Positions 9,340-19,322 of a DNA stretch of 52,518 nt are shown here, piece by piece. The notes below the pieces were generated by a model. The model was not told the DNA's origin. It did no database searches and worked only from the letters and a program-made list of their open reading frames with translations. The stretch lies in assembly GCA_029861785.1 (NCBI GenBank), contig JAOTYR010000002.1, positions 1 to 52,518 on the forward strand, in the 5' to 3' direction. Origin of the DNA: Candidatus Nitrosopumilus sp. (lineage in GTDB: Archaea; Thermoproteota; Nitrososphaeria; Nitrososphaerales; Nitrosopumilaceae). The stretch's first letter is position 1. Every line of letters starts with the position of its first letter. Position numbers and translations under genes: made by a program.

Positions 9340-11214
9340 TTGATTTTGGAAAAATATGATGTTGCAATAATTGGAGGTGGCTCTGCTGGGCTTGCAGCGT
9401 TAAGGCAATTATCCAAACTTGGAAAACAGGCCATACTTTTAGAGGCAGGAACCAAAGTTGGATCTAAAAATATTTCAGGTGGAATTCTATATTCTAAAAA
9501 ACCAAAAAAAGGTCAAGTAACAAATGTTGATGAACTATATGAAAATTTTCTTGAAGATGCTCCTTTTGAAAGAAAGATAACAAAATACATCCTACATTCA
9601 ACCTCAAAAGACAAAGAATATTCTATGGACCTTACCGAAGCTCATGATTACCAGGCTAATTTTGGTTGCTCTGTTCTTATGACCAAGCTAAATTCATGGT
9701 TTGCTCATCAAGCCGTTGAAAGTGCTGAAAAAATTGGTGGTGGAATAATTCCAGGTGTACATGTAAAATCAATTACATGGAATGAGGGAAAAGCAATCAT
9801 ACAAACTGATGAACTTGATGAATTTGAGGTTAAAGCAATTATTGCAGCTGATGGAGTAAATTCTGAAGTAGCTGAAATGGTGGAAGCCAGATCAAAGTTT
9901 AATCCTACTCAATTGTATCAGGGAGTAAAGGTAATCGTGAAATTACCTGAAGAAATTATTGAAGAAAGATTTGGAGTAAGTTCAGATGAAGGAGCTGCTC
10001 ATCTGTTTGCAGGAGATATAACTTTAAATCATATTGGTGGTGGGTTTCTTTACACAAACCGTGACACCCTGTCTCTGGGAGCAGTATATCATTATGATTC
10101 CTTAATAAGAAATCCCATTGAACCTTACGCATTAATTGATGTCTTGATAAAAAATCCTCTTGTAAGTGAATTTGTCAGAGATGTTATTCCAATCAAAAAA
10201 GAAATTGATAAAAGTTTACCGCAAGAAGAGCAGCTCCGTATTCGTTTTGGAGTTGCAAAATTAATTAAAACATGGAAAGAATTTCGAGAGTCCTCTCTTT
10301 CTCCTAGTGGAAGACAAAGTCTAATCAATTCTGGCAAATACAAAACAAATGAGAGCATTCAAGAGAGATTATCAATTATTGAAAAACAAATGGCAGAAAA
10401 ATTTGATGTGACTTTTGGAACTGATTATGTTGAAACTGAATATGGTGCAAAACTAGTTCCTGATGGTAAAAGATGTAAAATGGAAAAACCATTTTTCAAA
10501 AATATATTATTTGTTGGAGACGCTGCAGGAAGAGGAGTTTTTGTTGGTCCAAGGATTGAGGGATTAAATGTTGGAATTGATGATGGAGTAAGAGCAGCAA
10601 ATGCAGTAGCTAGATCATTGGATAAAAATGATTTTTCTGAAAGTTTTATGGGAGAATACTATTCGCAATTAATAGAAGAGAGTCCATATACGCTTGATAT
10701 GAAACAAATTGATAAGGATTATCTGAAGATATTTCTAGATGCCGCAAAAGACGTACCAAAAGACATTATCGGCTCTCGCTATGGTCCAATTTTAAAAATG
10801 ATGTCAAGTGGAACTTTTAGAGGAATTGCTGTTAAATTTGCCAATATTCTTGGTTATGACAAGCTCTTGCCAATGATTGAGTCGGAGAATACCTATGTCA
10901 AAGTTCCAATTCAATTAGCTGAAAGACTAGGAGCAACTGTTTCATCTACATATTCTCCAACGATTCCTTCAATTGCTGATAGAATTGCCAAATTAAATTA
11001 CAACGATGATCACCATTCTCATATCAAGGTATTAAATTCTGAAAGTGAATTTATGAAAAAAATTGTAACCCTATGTCCTGCTAAATGTTATAGTGAAGAG
11101 GGTGGCAAGGTTGTAATTCAACACGAAGGGTGTGTTGATTGCGGAACATGCTCGCAAGAAACTGAGTGGAAGCATCCTCGTGGTGAAAAAGGAATTCACT
11201 ATCAGTACGGCTAA
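9340..11214 (+). CDS. fixC: ETF:quinone oxidoreductase (FixC-type flavoprotein with C-terminal FixX-type ferredoxin domain)
   Basis: GGGSAGLAAL FAD-binding motif; GDAAGRGVFVGPRIEGLNVGIDDG; C terminus CPAKCYSEEGGKVVIQHEGCVDCGTCSQETEWKHP. Confidence 0.9.
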   Translation: MILEKYDVAIIGGGSAGLAALRQLSKLGKQAILLEAGTKVGSKNISGGILYSKKPKKGQVTNVDELYENFLEDAPFERKITKYILHSTSKDKEYSMDLTEAHDYQANFGCSVLMTKLNSWFAHQAVESAEKIGGGIIPGVHVKSITWNEGKAIIQTDELDEFEVKAIIAADGVNSEVAEMVEARSKFNPTQLYQGVKVIVKLPEEIIEERFGVSSDEGAAHLFAGDITLNHIGGGFLYTNRDTLSLGAVYHYDSLIRNPIEPYALIDVLIKNPLVSEFVRDVIPIKKEIDKSLPQEEQLRIRFGVAKLIKTWKEFRESSLSPSGRQSLINSGKYKTNESIQERLSIIEKQMAEKFDVTFGTDYVETEYGAKLVPDGKRCKMEKPFFKNILFVGDAAGRGVFVGPRIEGLNVGIDDGVRAANAVARSLDKNDFSESFMGEYYSQLIEESPYTLDMKQIDKDYLKIFLDAAKDVPKDIIGSRYGPILKMMSSGTFRGIAVKFANILGYDKLLPMIESENTYVKVPIQLAERLGATVSSTYSPTIPSIADRIAKLNYNDDHHSHIKVLNSESEFMKKIVTLCPAKCYSEEGGKVVIQHEGCVDCGTCSQETEWKHPRGEKGIHYQYG

Positions 11215-11216
11215 TT

Positions 11217-11915
11217 CTAGGCAGTGATTTTTACACTTTTTAGGTCATCATAGGCTTTTCTAATTTCTTTGTAAAAATCAATTGTTTGAGGAGGAAAAAT
11301 GGAAAATGCAATGTAAAAATCTTCAGCTTCTCTAAGATATCTTTTAATTTTTTTGTGGTTTGAAATTTGTGCGATAAATTTCATATTGTTTAATCGGTCT
11401 GCAAGCTTGATAACTTTTACATCATATTTTGAATTTGTTAGAACAGAACAATAATCTGTAAATCTTGCTATTTCCTGTTCTTCTTTATTTGAACCAGAAT
11501 AATTTTCCAATGGTTTCGTTTTTAGAGTATTTGCAGTAGCATAGACATATTCTCCAAATCTATGTCTAAAATATGCATCAAAACCATAAGCACGAGAGGT
11601 ATAAAGATTCAGAATTCTATCATTATCTTCCATTACATCATGCAAAATAGTTGAAGTTATCTGAAGTGAGGTAAGGTAATGCGTAGTTGCAAGATAATGT
11701 TTGATAACGGCTAGGGTTACTGGCCAAACATGGGTTTCTAGAAAAGGCGAGGTGCCATCTTCTCTTTTAATATCTGAATGTACTTCTTCAGCTGTTTCTA
11801 TAGCACTTTCAATTAAGCTATCAATTCTAATTTTTGCATTATTTTCTATAAATGAGATAAGTTCATCTTTTGTGACACGATCTATACTCATAATATAATT
11901 ATGAACAACTAGCAT
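11217..11915 (-). CDS. HD-domain hydrolase, SpoT/MESH1-like (no synthetase domain)
   Basis: HD signature ILHDVMED and VIKLADRLNNM, 232 aa; likely start at internal MSIDRVTKDEL. Confidence 0.75.
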   Translation of the reverse strand: MLVVHNYIMSIDRVTKDELISFIENNAKIRIDSLIESAIETAEEVHSDIKREDGTSPFLETHVWPVTLAVIKHYLATTHYLTSLQITSTILHDVMEDNDRILNLYTSRAYGFDAYFRHRFGEYVYATANTLKTKPLENYSGSNKEEQEIARFTDYCSVLTNSKYDVKVIKLADRLNNMKFIAQISNHKKIKRYLREAEDFYIAFSIFPPQTIDFYKEIRKAYDDLKSVKITA

Positions 11916-11944
11916 AAATTTATGACCTTTTGAAATCAGAATAT

Positions 11945-13501
11945 TTATTTTCTAATTCTGTTAATTAACATGGCCGGGGCAACCAAATACATTCCAACAT
12001 TCATAATAATAATACCAATGCCATAACCTAACATTTCTTCCTCAGATTCAATGTTTACATAATTTAGTATCGATAATGATGTTAATATGGGTGTTATCGT
12101 AAGTTTCACTATTTCTTTAAAAATTGGATTTTTCCGTTCCAAATCGGCTATTGAAGGTGAAAATACATAGTATAATTGGTTAAATCCTTCCATAAACGCA
12201 AATCCTGATTTTGTAGGAAGGATAGTGTTATCTCTTAATTCTCTTAATTGTTGTACTTGAGGTGCAAATTCAGAACCAAATGCAGCTGTGGCAATCAGAC
12301 AACCTCCACCTGTATCTGTTGGTGTATCTTCCGTGGATTTTTTTGGAATTTCTTCAGTTGTTTCTGTAGGTTCGGATAATATTCTGAAAGAATTGATTGA
12401 ATCATCATATTTTGATAATTGGTTATCAAAATCATCTTGCCCATTGCTATATGCAAAAGTGTAAAATTTATCAGAACCTAAAATGGTCGTTTCTTTGAAT
12501 TTTACATCAAATGATTGGCCATTACTTTGAAAAATTCCTACAGCATTAGTCACATAAGCTTCTTTCCCTTTAATAGAAATTTTTTCTTGAGAACTCAATT
12601 CTAAATTACCAGTTGCTACCACTTCTTGAAGTAATTGATTTTTTTCTTTTATGAAATCATCAAAAGTTTTTCCTTCCTTATCAATAATTCTCAATGAGAT
12701 TACGGGATTAATTTCTCCTATTTTTGGTCCTACTGCGACAACATTTGGAGTATTTTCATCAGTTTTTGGTGGTTGTTGCAAAGCCCATCCCTCAGGTGCA
12801 CTAAACCCAACATCAAGTTCTTCATTTTCAAATATTTGCGGTCCAGATTCAACTGGTTGATTTGGAATTTCAGTATTTATCACAACTCTTTTTGGTTCAC
12901 CTAAATCAAGTAAATCTGAAACTTCGGAGCGGTTGACAGTTATTGCCTTGATAATCTTTACTTCATCGATATTTACAGGAATGTCTCTTGGACCAATTTC
13001 TAATAAGGCAATTTTATCTAGAGTTTCAAAACTTTTGTCCGTTACAATTCGTCCAAATACAGTATATTGTTGATCTAAGAAATTGGAATCTTCGTGAACT
13101 ATGAAAAATTGTGAACCTGCACTATCTGGGTTCGCTGACCTTGCCATTGAGACTATTCCACGATTATGTTTTATTGAATTGAACTCAGCTTCTACAAAAT
13201 GATTTGGACCTCCAGTTCCCCAAGTACTATTATCAGAATCTTTGGTATTTGGATCTCCACCTTGAATCATAAAGCCTGGAATTACCCTATGAAAAAGGAC
13301 TCCATCATAAAATCCGGTTTCTGTCAAATTCATAAAATTTTTTACGTGTTTTGGAGCATCTTTAGGGAAAAACTCGATTACAATTTTTCCTTGGCTTGTT
13401 TCTAAAATTACTAACTTGTCATCAGACTGAGCATATGATTCGTTTATTGATATAACTAAAACAAAAGCTAGAGTAAATAGGATGAGGATTTTCTGCAACA
13501 A
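11945..13501 (-). CDS. Secreted cyclophilin-type peptidylprolyl isomerase fused to additional domains and C-terminal TM region
   Basis: Cyclophilin core FHRVIPGFMIQGGDP...GSQFFIVHEDSNFLDQQYTVFGRI; then PsbP-like segment FSAPEGWALQQPP..., then GGGCLIATAAFGSEFAPQVQQLRELRDN (CFI-box-type motif). Confidence 0.9.
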   Translation of the reverse strand: MLQKILILFTLAFVLVISINESYAQSDDKLVILETSQGKIVIEFFPKDAPKHVKNFMNLTETGFYDGVLFHRVIPGFMIQGGDPNTKDSDNSTWGTGGPNHFVEAEFNSIKHNRGIVSMARSANPDSAGSQFFIVHEDSNFLDQQYTVFGRIVTDKSFETLDKIALLEIGPRDIPVNIDEVKIIKAITVNRSEVSDLLDLGEPKRVVINTEIPNQPVESGPQIFENEELDVGFSAPEGWALQQPPKTDENTPNVVAVGPKIGEINPVISLRIIDKEGKTFDDFIKEKNQLLQEVVATGNLELSSQEKISIKGKEAYVTNAVGIFQSNGQSFDVKFKETTILGSDKFYTFAYSNGQDDFDNQLSKYDDSINSFRILSEPTETTEEIPKKSTEDTPTDTGGGCLIATAAFGSEFAPQVQQLRELRDNTILPTKSGFAFMEGFNQLYYVFSPSIADLERKNPIFKEIVKLTITPILTSLSILNYVNIESEEEMLGYGIGIIIMNVGMYLVAPAMLINRIRK

Positions 13502-13570
13502 AATTCGTCAAGTTATCTTCCTTAAAAGCTAATTGTATTAGTTTTTAACAAGTTAATTTTATGAACGAAT

Positions 13571-14062
13571 ATGGAACCTGATGAAAAAATTCAGGCACAT
13601 TTAGTTTCTATATGGAGAGAAGCAAAAAAATTCTTTTCTATTGGAGGAAAAGAGGGTATGCTAATTTTAACAGACAAACATCTAATGTTTGTTCATAAAA
13701 CTGAAGCTAAGAAAAAATGGTGGGAAGCGATTAGACAAAGGCAGACGGTTCATTTTTTAAAATCAAAAGATACAATCATCATTCATGATGGATATGATGA
13801 AAATAATTTAAAGGAAGATATGGAAAATGAAAAAAATGTGGAATTAAGATTTGATGATATTTTGAGTATTTCTCATGAAGAAAAAGATTGGGGAAGTATC
13901 CTATTAGTTGAGTATGAAAAAGATGGAAAACTTGAAAAACATCAATACTCTATTGCTCAAGATTGGGTAAAGTATCCAGCAAAAGAGCCCACCAAATACA
14001 TGAAAGTAGATTGGGCTCCTTTTGTGCGATATATTAAAGATAGACAGAAAATTACGAGGTAA
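13571..14062 (+). CDS. Conserved hypothetical protein
   Basis: Intact 163-aa ORF with near-contiguous downstream cbiE. Confidence 0.65.
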   Translation: MEPDEKIQAHLVSIWREAKKFFSIGGKEGMLILTDKHLMFVHKTEAKKKWWEAIRQRQTVHFLKSKDTIIIHDGYDENNLKEDMENEKNVELRFDDILSISHEEKDWGSILLVEYEKDGKLEKHQYSIAQDWVKYPAKEPTKYMKVDWAPFVRYIKDRQKITR

Positions 14063-14063
14063 A

Positions 14064-14780
14064 TTGGGAAAAATCTATGCAGTTGGTGTCGGACCAGGTT
14101 CACCAAAATATGTCACAGGAATTGTAAAAGAAATAATTCAAGATTCTGATATCGTAATTGGATACAGGTATACCTTGAAAACAATTCGAGATTTACTACC
14201 TGGAAAAGAAGTTCATGAGATTACTATGAATAATCAAGAGGATTCTTATCAAAAAATTTTACCAGTTTTAGGTAACCGCTCTTTAGTTATTCCTTTTACT
14301 GGTGATGTAAATTTTTCAGAGTCAGAGGTTGTAGATAGATTAATTGAGGTTTTTGGGAAGGTAGAAATAATTCCCGGATTAAGTTCCATTCAAATTGCAG
14401 CATCAAAAGCTCAAATTCCTTTAGATAAATCCAAAGTAATTACCTTACATGTTACTACATCAATAGAAGAGAAGAAACTAGAATTGCAAAAGGCCTTGAT
14501 TGATGGATATAGTGTTATTTTGGTTCCACGACCATGGCCCAAACAACCAGAAAAACACTTTATGCCTTCAGAAATTGCAATTTATCTTAAGAGGAATAAT
14601 TTTCAAACAGAAGACATGAAAGTACATGTTTATGAGGCGTTAACCACTGAAGATGAAACTAGTTTTGTGGGTAGTGTAAAAGATTTGGAAGACAAGGAAT
14701 TTTCTGATTTATCTGTAATGGTTTTCAATCAAACTGAGTTGGATTCTTACATGAATTATAGATGGCAATGGGAACACTAA
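14064..14780 (+). CDS. cbiE: Cobalt-precorrin-7 C5-methyltransferase CbiE
   Basis: KIYAVGVGPGSPKYVTGIVKEII...DSDIVIGYRYTL; PGLSSIQIAASKAQIPLD; probable TTG start preceded by GAGGT. Confidence 0.85.
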   Translation: MGKIYAVGVGPGSPKYVTGIVKEIIQDSDIVIGYRYTLKTIRDLLPGKEVHEITMNNQEDSYQKILPVLGNRSLVIPFTGDVNFSESEVVDRLIEVFGKVEIIPGLSSIQIAASKAQIPLDKSKVITLHVTTSIEEKKLELQKALIDGYSVILVPRPWPKQPEKHFMPSEIAIYLKRNNFQTEDMKVHVYEALTTEDETSFVGSVKDLEDKEFSDLSVMVFNQTELDSYMNYRWQWEH

Positions 14781-15706
14781 TTTCCTTGTTGATTTTTGGT
14801 TGTGCCAAGAATAAGATTATCCACATCTGAAAATGAATAAGCAACTATTTTCATCCACGGATATGCAGGATCATATAATCTGTAAAATCCCATTTCATCA
14901 AATGTTATATCAATTGATTCTCCAGGCATTATTTCTACGGTAGAAATTCTACCATCTGGAGTAAATGGATTGTGACGATCACCATAATTTTCTTTTCCGC
15001 TAAGAATGCTGTGAGAAACATCATCATTATTAACAAGAGTAATTGTTGTTCCAGGCTCAATTGTTATTCTGTCCTGTGAGAAATATCCCAATCTTAAAGG
15101 ATTTGCATCTCCTAGCCTGGATTCTCTGGTTTCACCACTGTCAATGTAACTGCTTGCTACTCCTTGAGTTGAAGAACCTGGAAGGATACGTAAAGTAAGA
15201 ATTTCTTCTTCGGGGTTGGTTTCAGCAGTTTCAATCACTTTTGTTAATTGGGAAAGTTTGGAAGTATAGATTATTTTGTATGAATCATCTAAAGTAGTAA
15301 TTCTTCCTGTAAATCCATAAATCGATGCATCTTTGCTTTCCTCAATCAATCGTCCAAAGAAGCTAATGGTCGTATCAAATCCACCTATACTCTCAATATT
15401 TCCATTGATTCTGATATAACGTCCTTCACGAAGGAATTTTCCCTCAATTTCAGAAATAACAAAATCTTCATTATCTAATGTGATAAATCCATCTTCTATT
15501 AGAAAATCAATGCTACTCCCAGATTGTTGATAAGACGATATACCAATATCTAATTCAGAATTTCGAATGATTTCTTCAGTTACTGCAAAACCAGATCCTT
15601 CAAGAAGATATGCTGAATTTTGACTAACTTCTGCAAAAACCTCATCAATGAAATATCCTGAGGATATTACTAATACAGTTAAGAATCCTACAAGGGTAAT
15701 ATTCAC
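14777..15706 (-). CDS. Secreted protein with C-terminal cupredoxin-like domain
   Basis: Signal peptide; GTTITLVNNDDVSHSILSG...STVEIMPGESIDITFDEMGFYRLYDPAYPWMKIVAYSF. Confidence 0.65.
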   Translation of the reverse strand: MNITLVGFLTVLVISSGYFIDEVFAEVSQNSAYLLEGSGFAVTEEIIRNSELDIGISSYQQSGSSIDFLIEDGFITLDNEDFVISEIEGKFLREGRYIRINGNIESIGGFDTTISFFGRLIEESKDASIYGFTGRITTLDDSYKIIYTSKLSQLTKVIETAETNPEEEILTLRILPGSSTQGVASSYIDSGETRESRLGDANPLRLGYFSQDRITIEPGTTITLVNNDDVSHSILSGKENYGDRHNPFTPDGRISTVEIMPGESIDITFDEMGFYRLYDPAYPWMKIVAYSFSDVDNLILGTTKNQQGN

Positions 15707-15788
15707 ATTATATCCTTCCGATAATTTGGTTTATAATTTACTACTAAATTTTTTTAGACTGGGTACACAAATGCTTGTTTTTTAAAAA

Positions 15789-16325
15789 TTAAAGATTAGG
15801 TGTTAGTAATCCCTCTTCTTGGGCAAGTTTTATCATATAATCTTCTAAAAATCCACCAGCCAAAAGTAAGCCAACTACAATACCAATTTCAATTAAAGTT
15901 GGTTTTAAAAAAGGAATGAGATTATTTTTTTTTGATATTGCCATTATTAGAATAAAACTTCTTGAAGTAGCCAGAGAATAGGCACAAAGCTCCAAAAATC
16001 CAAATGGAGAAAGATAAAGAATTGCAAGTGGTGGAATCTCTTCTAATTCTGGAGTTAGTGAGACTATAGCTGCAAAAGCAAAACCTGTAGACCAGGCAGA
16101 AAATAATCCCCATGCAACACCAAATCCAGGAATAAACATTGGTAAGGAAATTGTTGTGTTATGAGTAAAGATTCCAACTGCGTCAATGTCTTGTATTAAT
16201 TCTTCAAATTCTTTCATGAAAATATTTGCTTCATCTTCACTAACTTTGGACATGGATCCTAGTTGAAATGAGGTTGAAAACAATCCCATAAATACAAAAA
16301 ATGAAATTATTCTAATTTTTGACAT
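15789..16325 (-). CDS. SpoIIM-like (DUF95-type) integral membrane protein
   Basis: Multiple TM segments with PGFGVAWGLFSAWSTGFAFAAI...LSPFGFLELCAYSLATSRS pattern. Confidence 0.65.
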   Translation of the reverse strand: MSKIRIISFFVFMGLFSTSFQLGSMSKVSEDEANIFMKEFEELIQDIDAVGIFTHNTTISLPMFIPGFGVAWGLFSAWSTGFAFAAIVSLTPELEEIPPLAILYLSPFGFLELCAYSLATSRSFILIMAISKKNNLIPFLKPTLIEIGIVVGLLLAGGFLEDYMIKLAQEEGLLTPNL

Positions 16326-16397
16326 GGAAGTCTTTCATAATTACAATATTTGAGGGTTCGGCATAAGCGCAGATTTAATTAAACCAGAAATCATTCT

Positions 16398-17843
16398 TTG
16401 ATGTTGAAAAAAGAACTAACATTAGCTTTGAGTTATGCTTTGAATAAAGGATTCCAAATTCATCCTAATGCCTTTGAGTTTTTAGATAATGTTGATATTA
16501 AAAAACTAGAAAAAATAATAAAAGAAATTGTTCGTGAGAAAACTAAACAGAAATTATTTCAGATCAATCAGGATGATTTAGAAAATTATTTCGGGATTAA
16601 GGGAGATATGACTCTCCAGTCTAATTTCAAGGTCCTTTTTGATCCATCTTCAAAAATTACTAGTGCGGAAGGTATTAGTGGTTATTATTCCTTATTTGCA
16701 AGTCGATTTAACAAATTAAAAAAAATCATTTCTGATAGACCTGAATCCAAACTATTGAAGTCAATTGCTTCAGTAAAAATTACAAAATCTGAGGATGATA
16801 TGTTTGTGTGTGGTTTAGTAACTGCAAGAGTTAGTGAAAGGAATATCACAAAATTACTTTTAGAGGACCCAACAGGCTCATTGGAAGGGATTATCTTTGA
16901 TAATGAATTGCAAAAAACAGCAGATTTGTTGTTAAATGACCAATTTATAATGGCGAGAGTAGGATTTGGGAAGAACTCTGGATTAATAATAAAAGATTTG
17001 ATTTCGCCTGATATTCCTGATCAGGTCATTAATAGGTCTGATTCTGAGATTTTTGCAGTTTTTCTCTCAGATTTGCATATTGGAAGTAAATATTTCATGG
17101 AAGAGGAATTTACTGAATTTGTTTTATGGTTATCTAGTCCAGATCCCGTAGCACGTAAGATTCGATTTGTATTGATTGGTGGAGATGCAGTAGATGGAGT
17201 TGGTATATACCCAAATCAGAATAAAGAATTGGTTTGCCAAACTATTGAAGAACAATTAAAAAAGATGGAGGATTTGATTAGTAAGATTCCAGAATATATC
17301 AAAATATTTATCATGCCAGGAAATCATGATCCTGGAAGGAGAGCATTACCACAACCTGCAATACCAAAAAAATACAATTCTGGATTATGGGAAAGAGAAA
17401 ATGTAATCATGGTGGGTAATCCTGCAGTTATTTCATTAAACGGAGTAAAAGTGCTAATGTTTCATGGCCAAAGTATAGATGATATTGTAAAAACCACACC
17501 TGGTTTGAGTTATGATAGCCCAACCAATGTAATGAAACATCTTCTCAAAGCGAGGCACCTAAGTCCAATCTATGGAAGTCAAACGCCTATTGCCCCTGAA
17601 AAAGAGGATTTGATGGTAATTGAGAATATTCCTGATATTTTTCATGTTGGTCATGTTCATAGAGCCCAACTAGATATGTACAAAGGCATTCTTTTGATAA
17701 ATTCTGGATCATGGCAAATCCAAACTCCATTTCAGGCTAGTGTAGGAATGACTCCAAATCCTGGAATTGCGTTAATGGTAAATTTGAGAACATTTCAAGT
17801 GCTACATCAAAATTACAATTCAAAGTTAGATAATATCCTGTAG
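16398..17843 (+). CDS. polB: DNA polymerase D small subunit DP1
   Basis: OB fold plus intact phosphoesterase motifs: FLSDLHIGSKYF, GGDAVDGVGIYP, MPGNHDPGRRALPQP, HVGHVHRAQ. Confidence 0.95.
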   Translation: MMLKKELTLALSYALNKGFQIHPNAFEFLDNVDIKKLEKIIKEIVREKTKQKLFQINQDDLENYFGIKGDMTLQSNFKVLFDPSSKITSAEGISGYYSLFASRFNKLKKIISDRPESKLLKSIASVKITKSEDDMFVCGLVTARVSERNITKLLLEDPTGSLEGIIFDNELQKTADLLLNDQFIMARVGFGKNSGLIIKDLISPDIPDQVINRSDSEIFAVFLSDLHIGSKYFMEEEFTEFVLWLSSPDPVARKIRFVLIGGDAVDGVGIYPNQNKELVCQTIEEQLKKMEDLISKIPEYIKIFIMPGNHDPGRRALPQPAIPKKYNSGLWERENVIMVGNPAVISLNGVKVLMFHGQSIDDIVKTTPGLSYDSPTNVMKHLLKARHLSPIYGSQTPIAPEKEDLMVIENIPDIFHVGHVHRAQLDMYKGILLINSGSWQIQTPFQASVGMTPNPGIALMVNLRTFQVLHQNYNSKLDNIL

Positions 17844-19034
17844 AGTTAAATCATCCTTAAAGGTTTTTTTTATTAATTCAGATGATATTGTAAGTTTGTA
17901 CTTTTTAGTGCGTCCATGAATTCCTTGATGAACCAATCTGCCATTGATTATTCCTGATAATTCAATTTCGCTTAACATTTGAGTTATTCGTCTTTGAGTA
18001 AGTTCGTCTCGGCCCACTACTTTACATAATCCTTTGTAAGAGGAATAAATTTCTCCAGTTGAGGATCCTCCTGCTTTCATTATTGCAAGAATTAACAATT
18101 TTTCATGAAGGGGATAAGACTTTAGTGATGTTTCTTCTTTATTTTCTTCAATTTTTTGTGACGCTTCTCGTACATGTTCTTTTGTAACCTTTTCGGATTG
18201 TTGCCTTTCTGCAATTTCTCCTGCCACACGAATCAAATCTATGGCTCGTCTTGCATCTCCATGTTCTCCTCCAGCCAAGGCTGCACATAGATTAAGGGCA
18301 GGTTCCTGAACTGAATTAGGAATAAAGGCTTGGTTAATTCTTTCTTCTAGGATTTTCTTGATTTGCTCAACATTATAATTTGTAAATACAATCTCTTCTT
18401 CTCCTAAACTGCTAATTACTCTAGGATCAAGTTTTTCCTTGAATGTTAAATCATTTGATATTCCTACCAATGTTAATGAACCTTGAGTAAGTCTTTCATT
18501 TGCTCTGGTTAGTTGATATAAGATATCCTTGCCTGTTTTTGAGATTAATTGAGCAAGATAATCTATTTCATCAATTATAAAAATAGCGTTGATTTTTCCT
18601 TCATCAATACTGTTTAAAATCCGTTTAAACACCTCACTTATTGCAAGGCCAGTTGTGGGTAATTCCTTATCAGTTAATCCTAATTGCCTTCCCAAACTTA
18701 CTAGTAAACCATAGAGGGTTGTTTCCTCTTTTGAGTTGGAATAGATCAATTTTATAGGAAAATTGGATTTTTCTACTCTATCTTGAATTTTAGAAATTAC
18801 TTTTTTAACAACTAAAGTTTTCCCGGTTCCTGGTTTTCCATACACTAAAAGATTAGAAGGTCGTGATTTTTTAAGAATGGGAAGTAGTGATTGAGTGACT
18901 TGTTCTTGTTCGGAATTTCTATGTTGAATGATTTCAGGAATAAATGTAAAATGAAGAATATCTCTATCTTTTATTATTGATTTTCCAGACTCTGCAGCAT
19001 CTAATAATCTATCAATTGGGTCTGACATACTCAC
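17826..19034 (-). CDS. cdc6: Orc1/Cdc6 replication initiator
   Basis: Walker A VYGKPGTGKTLVVKKV, Walker B AIFIIDEIDYL, C-terminal winged helix. Confidence 0.96.
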   Translation of the reverse strand: MSMSDPIDRLLDAAESGKSIIKDRDILHFTFIPEIIQHRNSEQEQVTQSLLPILKKSRPSNLLVYGKPGTGKTLVVKKVISKIQDRVEKSNFPIKLIYSNSKEETTLYGLLVSLGRQLGLTDKELPTTGLAISEVFKRILNSIDEGKINAIFIIDEIDYLAQLISKTGKDILYQLTRANERLTQGSLTLVGISNDLTFKEKLDPRVISSLGEEEIVFTNYNVEQIKKILEERINQAFIPNSVQEPALNLCAALAGGEHGDARRAIDLIRVAGEIAERQQSEKVTKEHVREASQKIEENKEETSLKSYPLHEKLLILAIMKAGGSSTGEIYSSYKGLCKVVGRDELTQRRITQMLSEIELSGIINGRLVHQGIHGRTKKYKLTISSELIKKTFKDDLTLQDII

Positions 19035-19261
19035 ACACCTTTATTTCCCCTAGCCAATAACATAACCATATCTAAATTAAGAGAGTATAGAATAGAATAC
19101 TAACTCTAGTTTAGTTTGTAATTAATTATTTTTAGTTAAATTTTTTCTCTTAAAAAAATTAAAGAAAAGATAGAGTGGAAATATTGGTGTGTGGGTTAAT
19201 TCTAATCTATTATTAACAAATTGTTAATTTCCTGTTAAGAAACTTCTTAAAAAACCCATTT

Positions 19262-19284
19262 TACCCCTTTATTTCCATTCCAGG
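19262..19284 (-). repeat. ORB-like element 1
   Basis: TACCCCTTTATTTCCATTCCAGG; reverse complement CCTGGAATGGAAATAAAGGGGTA resembles the archaeal ORB/mini-ORB pattern TTCCA..GGAAAC.AAGGGG. Confidence 0.75.
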
Positions 19285-19322
19285 CGTTAAGATTGACCTT
19301 AACATTGTTAATATCCAAAAAC

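Noticed and set aside
9141-9455. Antisense ORF over the etfA/fixC junction
   Set aside because: Entirely within two well-supported genes; typical of long shadow ORFs in this composition, as are the other nested ORFs in the track.
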